This document shows positions 1 through 5,905 of a DNA stretch of 8,897 bases, piece by piece. Numbering within the stretch: position 1 is the first letter of the stretch; every line of letters starts with the position of its first letter. Origin of the DNA: Bacillota bacterium (lineage in GTDB: Bacteria > Bacillota > Clostridia > Clostridiales > Clostridiaceae); the NCBI GenBank assembly GCA_023399035.1, contig JAEWQX010000022.1, forward strand, positions 1 through 8,897. Direction: 5' to 3'. The position numbers and the translations under genes are program-made. The notes beneath the pieces are model-generated. The model was given only the letters and a program-made list of their open reading frames with translations. It made no database searches and had not been told where the DNA came from.

Positions 1-2095
1 TTATATTACTTAAATAAGCATCTTTTGACTTTGATGAATCATCATCAGTTGAACTATCAAAATTATTTATAAGATAGAATTGATATGATGATCCTATTTT
101 GTAACTACCGTTATTAACATACTTTCCAGTTTTCTCATCATATGTTACATCATCATAATATGCCTGTACTTTTATCTTCTTAGCTTTTCCAAATTCTATA
201 TCCAGTCCGTATTCTCTTTGTCCACTTTGAGAATTAAAAGTATTTTCTTTTGATTCTTCTGCTTCATAATAAGTCCCAGATAAACTATCTGCTATCCAGA
301 CTCTTAAATATTCATGTCTTGAAGTTCTACATGAAGCATCAAGGCTTATATTAACTAATTCGGCTCTTGATGTATATAAGTTATAGTCATATCTGTTCTT
401 GTTAAATGATATTTTTTCTTCACCAACACCTTGCTGAGTTAAGTAAGTATTACTATCAGTATTATTATCAAATTTTAAATTAATATCAAATACTTCTGCT
501 GGACTCTCTGGATCTTTAACTGCAAATTCATATCTTGCAAGAAGTGGTCCTAAAGTTTCTCCATCACCTGTTGAATCTTCATATACTCTAAGTATTACTT
601 TTCCCCCAGAATGGAATGATATGTACTGTAAACCATCATCCTTACCAGTTGTAGGATTATTGTCTTTCTGAAGTATTCCATTTTCGTCTGTATACTCACT
701 TGATAACCTATATATTACTTTTTGTGAAGTTACCAGCTCTGGATTTATGCTTACTTTCTCAGCAGCCTTATCTATAGTAATTTCACCTTTATAAACCTTA
801 ACATTAGTTTCACCTAAAAAGTTTACTTCATCATCTGGATTCTTCTCATCAATAATTTCATATTTCTTCCCGATATATGCTGAAATACTGCTGTCATGCT
901 GACCTTCCTGCTTTGTAACATTAGCTTTTTTAATACTATAATCTTTATCTGTATTTGATAAATTAAATCTTAACTCAAAACAATACATCTTTTCTATTGA
1001 GTCATCATCAGTAGGAAGCTTTACCATTATAAAGTTCTGATTTTCATTAACATTTTGAACATTACCTGATATTTTTGATTTTTGTTCACTTGAATCTATA
1101 TCTGTAGATACTTTGTCATCTCTTGTACCATTTACATATACTATAGCATTTCCTTTTAACACACCATCATAAGTCATAGTATAATCAAGTGCTGTAGCCG
1201 AGTCGAATAAATCTGTAGTATACCTTGCTGGTGATTCAACATCAGTAGGTTTCAAACCTATTTCTTCTCTTTTGGCCTTAATATCTGGAACAACAGTACC
1301 TGTATACTTTAAAGGTCTGCTGTTATTGTATTTTGTCTGCTCATTATCAACATCTCTGCTTCCTATATATTGATCGATTATTAATGGATCAATCTTTTCA
1401 TTTAAGAATTTAGTTGCAGAGTTAATCATAAGTGATAAGTCTGTCATGTAAGATGCATTTTCTTTTACTGTTTCAGAGTTAAATGATATATTACCATTAT
1501 TATCTTTCACAAATGTTGTCTTTCTATAATTAACTAATATAGAATATTGAATCTTATTCGCTCCATATGGAAGATTATCTATTGTTACTCCATATTTACC
1601 TTTTTTATTGAATTCAGTCACTGTAATACCAAGATCAGCTAAGGCCTGAGTAGACGATAAATCCTCTACATTAATTTTATTTATCTTTTTAATATCTATC
1701 TTTTTACTTTCTACTGTAATAAAAGAATATTCCTTATTTGAATCATTTGGATAATTTTTTGATATTTCATCTATATGTTTTTGAATTCTGTCCTCACTCC
1801 ATGTATCATTTGGAATACTGATATCATAGGTTGAAGCTGTGACATCATCACTATAAACGTTAATATCATCTATAGTATCGTATTTTGAACTTAAAGACGT
1901 AGTGTTACCATCTCTATTTCTGCTGACATCAACATTAAAACTCAATTCATTTTTTTGAATATCAACTGCACTTTTATCATATTCAACTTCTACTGCACTA
2001 ACAGTTTGTCCACCAAATCCAAATTGTGGAACAAACGAGAATATAGTAGCAAAAACAATGAATAATGACATAAATCTTTTGCTGGATTTTCTCAT
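1..2095 (-). CDS. Large secreted protein with a cadherin-like beta-sandwich (3' end beyond left edge)
   Basis: An open frame runs without a stop from ATG at 2095 to the left edge, giving 698 residues of a longer protein. The start is supported by GGAGGG (2105-2110) nine bases upstream. A signal peptide is clear: MRKSSKR, a hydrophobic core (about 8-28), then a likely cut after TVSA (residue 34). The mature part is acidic, rich in Asn, Asp, Ser and Lys, with alternating beta-strand-like sequence and no catalytic motif I recognise. Residues about 532-605 (FDINLKFD... ISFNKNRYDYNLYTS... VNISLDAS) resemble a cadherin-like beta-sandwich. After a linker (SSTDDDSSKSKD) the visible part ends in DAYLSNI, the usual opening of another such domain. 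In Clostridium, proteins of this kind often end in cell-wall-binding repeats; that would fit the autolysin neighbours but lies outside the window. A surface adhesion or structural role is inference. Confidence is high for the gene and low for function. Confidence 0.85.
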   Translation of the reverse strand, partial: MRKSSKRFMSLFIVFATIFSFVPQFGFGGQTVSAVEVEYDKSAVDIQKNELSFNVDVSRNRDGNTTSLSSKYDTIDDINVYSDDVTASTYDISIPNDTWSEDRIQKHIDEISKNYPNDSNKEYSFITVESKKIDIKKINKINVEDLSSTQALADLGITVTEFNKKGKYGVTIDNLPYGANKIQYSILVNYRKTTFVKDNNGNISFNSETVKENASYMTDLSLMINSATKFLNEKIDPLIIDQYIGSRDVDNEQTKYNNSRPLKYTGTVVPDIKAKREEIGLKPTDVESPARYTTDLFDSATALDYTMTYDGVLKGNAIVYVNGTRDDKVSTDIDSSEQKSKISGNVQNVNENQNFIMVKLPTDDDSIEKMYCFELRFNLSNTDKDYSIKKANVTKQEGQHDSSISAYIGKKYEIIDEKNPDDEVNFLGETNVKVYKGEITIDKAAEKVSINPELVTSQKVIYRLSSEYTDENGILQKDNNPTTGKDDGLQYISFHSGGKVILRVYEDSTGDGETLGPLLARYEFAVKDPESPAEVFDINLKFDNNTDSNTYLTQQGVGEEKISFNKNRYDYNLYTSRAELVNISLDASCRTSRHEYLRVWIADSLSGTYYEAEESKENTFNSQSGQREYGLDIEFGKAKKIKVQAYYDDVTYDEKTGKYVNNGSYKIGSSYQFYLINNFDSSTDDDSSKSKDAYLSNI

Positions 2096-2104
2096 TAATT
2101 CTTT

Positions 2105-2110
2105 CCCTCC
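2105..2110 (-). promoter_or_regulatory. Ribosome binding site of the cadherin-like protein gene
   Basis: The minus strand reads TTAGGAGGGAAAGAATTA and then ATG at 2095. GGAGGG is a near-perfect Shine-Dalgarno sequence with nine-base spacing, and it fixes the start codon in front of the signal peptide. Confidence 0.8.
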
Positions 2111-2201
2111 TAAGTTTTACTAATTTTATTATTAAGTATATACTGCTAAAAACTTTATCTTTAAGTAATATATCGATTATTTTTACTCATTCTTTATAAG
2201 T

Positions 2202-2232
2202 ATTATAAAATTACAATAATATTTATTGTCTA
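2202..2232 (-). promoter_or_regulatory. Possible sigma-A promoter for the cadherin-like protein gene
   Basis: On the minus strand a perfect TATAAT (2202-2207) lies 19 bases downstream of TAGACA (2227-2232), five of six matches to TTGACA. The spacer is two bases longer than ideal, and chance matches are common in such AT-rich DNA. If real, it gives a leader of roughly 100 bases. Confidence 0.3.
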
Positions 2233-2285
2233 ATTTTATATTAAAATACTATAAAAATATGTATACATATCTAAAAATACAAAAT

Positions 2286-2339
2286 AAAAACCTTCTTAAT
2301 ATAGAATACATATAGTATCTATCAAAAAAGGTCTTTTTA
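2286..2339 (-). terminator. Probable terminator of the zinc-ribbon membrane protein gene
   Basis: On the minus strand AAAAAGACCTT pairs with AAGGTTTTT (one bulged base), and the second arm runs into TTTTTATTTTG. The long loop carries a second hairpin, GATAGATAC/GTATTCTAT-like, with one bulge. Orientation, T-run and position about 170 bases after the stop at 2511 fit termination of that gene. Few G/C pairs make it a moderate call. Confidence 0.45.
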
Positions 2340-2352
2340 AGCTAATTATAGT

Positions 2353-2390
2353 AATATTATTTCATAAATTATAATTTGTGAAATAATATT
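2353..2390. repeat. Long A/T-rich palindrome
   Basis: AATATTATTTCA (2353-2364) and TGAAATAATATT (2379-2390) are perfect inverted copies. After one T-G mismatch the inner AAATT/AATTT arms also pair around a two-base centre, giving an almost continuous 18-bp hairpin. No strong T-run follows on the minus strand. It could assist termination, act as an mRNA 3' stabiliser, or be an AT-rich protein-binding site. Confidence 0.5.
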
Positions 2391-2510
2391 GAATTTTAGA
2401 TTTTTCTATTACATTTTGATATATTTTATCAATATTTATGATGTAGATTTATTATCATTATTTATATCTCAGATTCATTTTTATTTATACCTTAGATTTA
2501 CTGTCATTCT

Positions 2511-2909
2511 CTATGACTTAGCTTTAAATGAAGTTTTGCACTTAGGACATGTTATAGTTATTTTTCCATTTCCTTTTGGTACTCTTAACTCCTGACCACA
2601 GTTCGGACATTTAAAATATTTATGAGTCCTTGAACCTTGAATTCTCTCCTTATATTTTCTAAGTTTTGAAAGAGATGAATTCTTAAATGATAAGTACTTA
2701 TAATATTCCTGCTGTCTCTTGAATATATTCTTTGAAAATGTTCTATAAATATAAATTATCATAGGTATATATGCAATTAATGATAAAACCCTTAAAGACC
2801 TAGGAAGTATTCCTGATAAGACAACAAGTATAAGAGATAAAACTACTAAAACAGTAGATAATTCATCTACCCCATATCTTCCATACATAAACTTTCTTAA
2901 CCAATTCAT
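2511..2909 (-). CDS. Small membrane protein with C-terminal zinc ribbon
   Basis: This encodes 132 residues. A short N-terminus (MNWLRKFMYGRYGVDELS) precedes two hydrophobic spans at about 17-35 and 41-57, then a basic, lysine-rich stretch (58-100), then a zinc ribbon with CPNC (C101, C104) and CPKC (C121, C124) about 16 residues apart. The two-span topology leaves the basic region and ribbon on one side, probably cytoplasmic. I recognise the overall form as a small clostridial zinc-ribbon membrane protein of unknown role; no function should be assigned. The ATG at 2909 is preferred over a GTG at 2918, because the GTG sits inside the ribosome binding site. It lies between two secreted cell-surface genes but has its own leader and a likely terminator, so an operon with them is not shown. 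Confidence 0.85.
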   Translation of the reverse strand: MNWLRKFMYGRYGVDELSTVLVVLSLILVVLSGILPRSLRVLSLIAYIPMIIYIYRTFSKNIFKRQQEYYKYLSFKNSSLSKLRKYKERIQGSRTHKYFKCPNCGQELRVPKGNGKITITCPKCKTSFKAKS

Positions 2910-2914
2910 AATTT

Positions 2915-2921
2915 CCACCTC
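2915..2921 (-). promoter_or_regulatory. Ribosome binding site that decides the start of the zinc-ribbon gene
   Basis: The minus strand reads ACGAGGTGGAAATT and then ATG at 2909. GAGGTGG is the Shine-Dalgarno element. The possible GTG start at 2918 is part of this element and has no good site of its own, so the protein starts at MNWLRK. Confidence 0.7.
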
Positions 2922-3182
2922 GTTATATGTATTTAAAATTGCAGCCCCCTATTAAGATGTATCATTTAATTACTACAATTTCAATTATATAATTTATTTA
3001 TTTATTATTATTATACAGTTTATTTATGAATTTTTATATAGATATTATTTGTACAAAATATTAATAATATTTTATTATTTTTTTATTTTCTATGATTTTT
3101 AAACTTACTATGAATATAAATATCCAATTAAAAAGTAAAATATAAAACTCAATCTTCAATATAAAACATTAATAATATTCAA

Positions 3183-3227
3183 AAAGAGATATACCAACTC
3201 CGGCATATCTCTTTGGTATATCTCTTT
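3183..3227 (-). terminator. Rho-independent terminator of the bifunctional autolysin
   Basis: AAAGAGATATACCAA (3183-3197) and TTGGTATATCTCTTT (3213-3227) form a perfect 15-bp stem with a 15-base loop. On the minus strand the stem ends in a run of five T (3181-3185), and it begins 36 bases after the autolysin stop codon. Stem length, T-run and position make this a confident call. Confidence 0.8.
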
Positions 3228-3240
3228 AGTATATCTCTTA
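3202..3240 (-). repeat. Three tandem 13-bp repeats overlapping the autolysin terminator
   Basis: Read on the plus strand, GGCATATCTCTTT (3202-3214), GGTATATCTCTTT (3215-3227) and AGTATATCTCTTA (3228-3240) are head-to-tail copies differing at two or three positions. The middle copy forms one arm of the terminator stem. The outer copies could pair with the same partner arm, so alternative hairpins are possible. Confidence 0.8.
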
Positions 3241-3262
3241 ATATTACTATAAAAAATATTAA

Positions 3263-5311
3263 CTATATTGAATTTGCAATTGCTTCTGCTATAGCTGATG
3301 CTGCAGCATCCTGTTGACTCCAACTTGCACATTTAGCAGCTTCATCTGGATTTGATACAAATCCTAATTCAATAAGAACTGATGGCATTGTAGTATTTCT
3401 ACAAACATATAGACTTGCTTCTTTAGCACCTCTATTATATTGACCAGTCTTATTAACAATAGCATTATTTATTTTAGACGCCATGTTCTTACTAGTTGAA
3501 ACTTTGCTTGAGCTGTATGATCCTCCAAAACTTGAATCCTGTGCTCTATCACTATAATAAGTTTCAACTCCATATGCTGATGATGAACTTGCTGAATTGT
3601 GATGTAAACTTACAAAGAAATCAGCATTTAAGCTATTTGCAAGATTTACTCTTTTTGCAAGACTTTCAGACACTGATAAATATTCTCTATCAGATTCATT
3701 CCTTGTCATAACAACTTGATAACCATATGCTTCTAATTTAGTCTTAAGTTTTAATGCAACCTGCATATTTAAATCTCTTTCACTATATGTAACTCCATTA
3801 TGGTAACCATATGCACCATCATCTCCACCAAAGTTATGGCCCGGATCGATTACGATAAGCTTTGAGCTTCCGCCACCTACTCTATCTCCTCTTGTACCAT
3901 CTTCTCTGATTTCCCATCCATCAACAACAGTATTTCTTGCCATGTTTCCTGAACCAGGATTGAAATAGTAATAGTTTCCTTTATCATAAATCCAGCCAGT
4001 TGACATTGCTCCGCTCTCTTGTAAGTAATACAATTCGCCTTTAACTGCAAGCCATCCTTTTGCCATTATTCCATTTGAGAATAAGTAGTACCAATTTCCA
4101 TCTGGTTTTATCCAGCCTGTAAGCATTGCTCCATCACTATTGAAATAATACCACTGACCACTTATCTGGAACCAGCTTGTTCTCATAGCTCCACTTGAAT
4201 CAAGGAAATATGTCTTTCCATTAATAGAATTGAAACCTGTCACCATAGCTCCATTTCCATCAAGGTAATACCATTTATCTCCGTCTTTAAGCCATCCCAT
4301 CTTCATTGCACCACTAGACTCTAGGTAGTACCATGTTGATCCTAATTTAGTCCATCCTGTTGCCATTACACCATTACTATATAAATAGTACCAGTCTGCA
4401 CCCGGCTTAATCCAGCCTGTTGCTTTGCTTCCATCTGATCTGTAATAGTACCACTTTCCACCTTCAAGTTTCCATCCAATGCTTGATGAAATATTTGTTG
4501 AACTATCAGGTTTTATTGCTACTGGAGTGTTTACAGGTGGTGCTTCTGGAGCAACTGTGTCCTTTGGAGGTTCAACCGTTACATTTCCATTACCTGGATT
4601 ACTTGGTCCAGAACCATTGCCTGAACCATTTGAATTTGACCCATCTTCTGTATTACTTCCTGAATTTCCATTTGAATCATCTTCACTTGGAATTTCTTCT
4701 GAGCCAATTGATACTCCAGCTGACTTTAATAAATCTCTGTATAGAGTATTTATTTCTTGTCCATATGTAGTACTTGGAGCCCATTTTCCACCAAGTGAAT
4801 TAACAGTTGGTGCTTTACCTTTGATTGTAACAAAGTGTCTTGGGTCATAAGTATCGCTTTTAGGATATCCATCTGCACCTGCATAAAGAGCTAAATGGTC
4901 AAGATGAGCCTGTACGCCTTCATCCCATGAGTTAAACCTCTGATGAGCATTTGGATCATAATCTCCACCACCGCTGCTTGTTTTCATTCCGCATGGATTA
5001 TGATAACTCTCATCAAGTACTCCTCCAAATTTTCCATATCCAGTCTCTTTTGCTGCCTGAACATAAGCAATCCCTGGGTTTACTTCACCACATTCCTCTG
5101 CATATTCAAAATATAAATCTGCTAAGCTTATGAATGTTTCTGTTGCACCCTTAGATTTAGCCCAACTTTTTGCCTGTGCTGATGTTACCTTTGTATCTGA
5201 TATTATGTTAATATCTAATACTGTATCTGCCAGAACCTTTGTTGAAGGCAAAAACGAAAAAGCAACAAACAACGCCATCAAAAATGTAGCTAATCTCTCT
5301 CTGATCTTCAA
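3263..5311 (-). CDS. Bifunctional autolysin: glucosaminidase, choline-binding-type repeats, N-acetylmuramoyl-L-alanine amidase
   Basis: This 682-residue secreted peptidoglycan hydrolase starts at TTG, preceded by AGGGGGA. The signal peptide ends at about VLA (residue 28). Residues about 38-198 are a glucosaminidase domain of the endo-beta-N-acetylglucosaminidase type, with AAKETGYGKFGG and probable catalytic E89; it cuts the glycan strand. A Ser/Gly/Asn- then Pro-rich linker covers about 199-279. Nine repeats of exactly 20 residues (about 280-460; WYYL...GAM.TGW) are choline-binding type and would hold the enzyme on wall polymers. Residues 484-682 are a zinc amidase (Amidase_3 type) that cuts the MurNAc-L-Ala bond: zinc ligands H492, E511 and H570, catalytic E648 (LIELGF). 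All key residues are present, so both activities are expected. C637 and C661 in the amidase are conserved in the paralogue at 7450. The gene is flanked by its own terminator and a long upstream gap, so it is probably monocistronic. Confidence 0.95.
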   Translation of the reverse strand: MKIRERLATFLMALFVAFSFLPSTKVLADTVLDINIISDTKVTSAQAKSWAKSKGATETFISLADLYFEYAEECGEVNPGIAYVQAAKETGYGKFGGVLDESYHNPCGMKTSSGGGDYDPNAHQRFNSWDEGVQAHLDHLALYAGADGYPKSDTYDPRHFVTIKGKAPTVNSLGGKWAPSTTYGQEINTLYRDLLKSAGVSIGSEEIPSEDDSNGNSGSNTEDGSNSNGSGNGSGPSNPGNGNVTVEPPKDTVAPEAPPVNTPVAIKPDSSTNISSSIGWKLEGGKWYYYRSDGSKATGWIKPGADWYYLYSNGVMATGWTKLGSTWYYLESSGAMKMGWLKDGDKWYYLDGNGAMVTGFNSINGKTYFLDSSGAMRTSWFQISGQWYYFNSDGAMLTGWIKPDGNWYYLFSNGIMAKGWLAVKGELYYLQESGAMSTGWIYDKGNYYYFNPGSGNMARNTVVDGWEIREDGTRGDRVGGGSSKLIVIDPGHNFGGDDGAYGYHNGVTYSERDLNMQVALKLKTKLEAYGYQVVMTRNESDREYLSVSESLAKRVNLANSLNADFFVSLHHNSASSSSAYGVETYYSDRAQDSSFGGSYSSSKVSTSKNMASKINNAIVNKTGQYNRGAKEASLYVCRNTTMPSVLIELGFVSNPDEAAKCASWSQQDAAASAIAEAIANSI
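3932..4474 (-). repeat. DNA encoding nine 20-residue cell-wall-binding repeats
   Basis: A 60-bp period encodes residues 280-460 of the autolysin. The repeat form is K..G.WYYL..SGAM.TGW, and the register is kept without insertion or deletion over all nine copies. Copies two and seven (IKPGADWYYLYSNGVMATGW and IKPDGNWYYLFSNGIMAKGW) are especially alike, suggesting block duplication inside the array. Confidence 0.85.
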
Positions 5312-5320
5312 AACAGTTCT

Positions 5321-5327
5321 TCCCCCT
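5321..5327 (-). promoter_or_regulatory. Ribosome binding site supporting a TTG start for the autolysin
   Basis: The minus strand reads ATAGGGGGAAGAACTGTT and then TTG at 5311. The G-rich element is nine bases upstream of TTG. No in-frame ATG lies between it and residue 12, and starting there would delete the basic head of the signal peptide (MKIRER). TTG is therefore the likely start. Confidence 0.7.
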
Positions 5328-5382
5328 ATCCGACTATAAAATATATTTTGAAGCAGATTTTTTCATTTTTATCTTCTGCTAC

Positions 5383-5403
5383 GTTATACTATACAAGTAT
5401 AAC
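5383..5403 (-). promoter_or_regulatory. Perfect 8-bp inverted repeat upstream of the autolysin (operator candidate)
   Basis: GTTATACT (5383-5390) and AGTATAAC (5396-5403) are exact inverted copies with a five-base centre, 72 bases upstream of the TTG start. A -10-like TATACT falls within the repeat, with a poor -35 (TGTACA) 19 bases further upstream. A regulator bound here would overlap the likely promoter. The identity of any regulator is unknown. Confidence 0.4.
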
Positions 5404-5697
5404 ATTTATTTTAGGTACGTTGTACACAATTTGACAGCATATTTCAAAAATTTATTCAAAAAATTACTTCCTATAATGTATTTTTTAATAAAATAATTCA
5501 TATAACTTGATTAGATGTATTTTTTTTCAACAATAATTTAAATTATTTGCCAATAAACTTCTTAATATCACTTAAACTCTACAGCAATATAATTTTTTAA
5601 TATATTTCGTAATTTCTAAACTATCTATATACAACTTTTTAAAGCATTTATACTGGATTATTAATGTTATTTCACTATAGAAACTTTTTTATAATAA

Positions 5698-5752
5698 AGT
5701 GTTGTTAATCAATACATAAAATAATATATTGATTAACATATTGCTCAACACT
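5698..5752 (-). terminator. Long interrupted hairpin downstream of the transposase-like gene
   Basis: GTTAATCAATA (5704-5714) and TATTGATTAAC (5727-5737) are a perfect 11-bp inverted repeat around a 12-base loop. Outside it, AGTGTT (5698-5703) pairs with AACACT (5747-5752) across a nine-base bulge on one side. On the minus strand TTTATTATAAAAAAG follows. It could be a terminator for the gene at 5906, although it lies about 150 bases after the stop, or a remnant of a mobile-element end. Confidence 0.4.
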
Positions 5753-5876
5753 AAAAACTATGCTTGACAAATATATTTTTCACAGAGTACCCTTGTAAAT
5801 TCTATTATTTAATGACTAAAAATAAATCAAGAACACATTTTGATTTTGAGCCTAAAATATTGATTAATATATTGAT
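5726..5876. repeat. Pair of 20-bp direct repeats 131 bp apart
   Basis: ATATTGATTAACATATTGCT (5726-5745) and ATATTGATTAATATATTGAT (5857-5876) match at 18 of 20 positions. The first overlaps the arm of the hairpin at 5698-5752. Between them are about 111 bases with no gene. The core TATTGATTA occurs three times directly and once inverted within 175 bases. Confidence 0.5.
5824..5846 (-). terminator. Weak terminator-like hairpin after the transposase-like gene
   Basis: AAATCAA (5824-5830) pairs with TTGATTT (5840-5846). On the minus strand ATTTTTAG follows directly. It lies about 60 bases after the stop codon at 5906. The stem has only one G/C pair, so it is a low-confidence terminator. Confidence 0.3.
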
Positions 5877-5905
5877 TATGTAGTATTTTATTCTTTATTA
5901 TAAAT

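Larger units (their letters stand above)
2096..2510. other. Intergenic region between the zinc-ribbon gene and the cadherin-like protein gene
   Basis: This 415-base, very AT-rich gap holds no supportable gene. From right to left it contains a long A/T palindrome (2353-2390), a compound hairpin that fits a terminator (2286-2339), a possible promoter (2202-2232) and the ribosome binding site of the downstream gene. An open frame on the plus strand at 2389-2595 has no ribosome binding site and overlaps the real gene antisense, so it is not called. Confidence 0.6.
2910..3262. other. Intergenic region between the autolysin and the zinc-ribbon gene
   Basis: This 353-base, very AT-rich gap has no supportable gene on either strand. 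Its right end holds the autolysin terminator with a tripled 13-bp repeat (3183-3240). A promoter for the zinc-ribbon gene should lie here. The candidates I see on the minus strand are only weak: TATAAT at 3010-3015 without a convincing -35, and TTGAAA with a 17-base spacer to TACATC. Confidence 0.5.
5312..5905. other. Intergenic region between the transposase-like gene and the autolysin
   Basis: This 594-base gap holds no supportable gene. The left end is the autolysin leader, with a small hairpin (AGCAGA 5352-5357 with TCTGCT 5375-5380) and the inverted repeat at 5383-5403. The middle (about 5440-5690) is featureless A/T-rich DNA. The right end holds a long interrupted hairpin (5698-5752), a weak terminator-like hairpin (5824-5846) and two 20-bp direct repeats (5726-5745, 5857-5876). 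Confidence 0.6.

Noticed and set aside
2389..2595. Plus-strand open frame of 68 codons
   Set aside because: It has no ribosome binding site, starts in intergenic A/T-rich DNA and overlaps the zinc-ribbon gene antisense.
2916..2918. GTG as the start of the zinc-ribbon protein
   Set aside because: The codon lies within the Shine-Dalgarno element GAGGTGG that serves the ATG at 2909.
2945..2950. Minus-strand AGGGGG as a ribosome binding site for a leader peptide
   Set aside because: No ATG, GTG or TTG with a usable frame follows at proper spacing.
3496..5339. Several plus-strand open frames (3496-3711, 4420-4770, 4479-4850, 4951-5133, 5130-5339)
   Set aside because: All are antisense shadows of the autolysin, caused by its biased codons and 60-bp repeats; none has a plausible start site or domain.
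5431..5436. Plus-strand TTGACA as a promoter (also at 5764-5769 and 7101-7106)
   Set aside because: None has a reasonable -10 at 16-18 bases and none leads into a plus-strand gene.
5430..5436. Spo0A-box-like TGTCAAA upstream of the autolysin
   Set aside because: It matches TGNCGAA with one mismatch at a core position; such near matches are frequent in AT-rich DNA.
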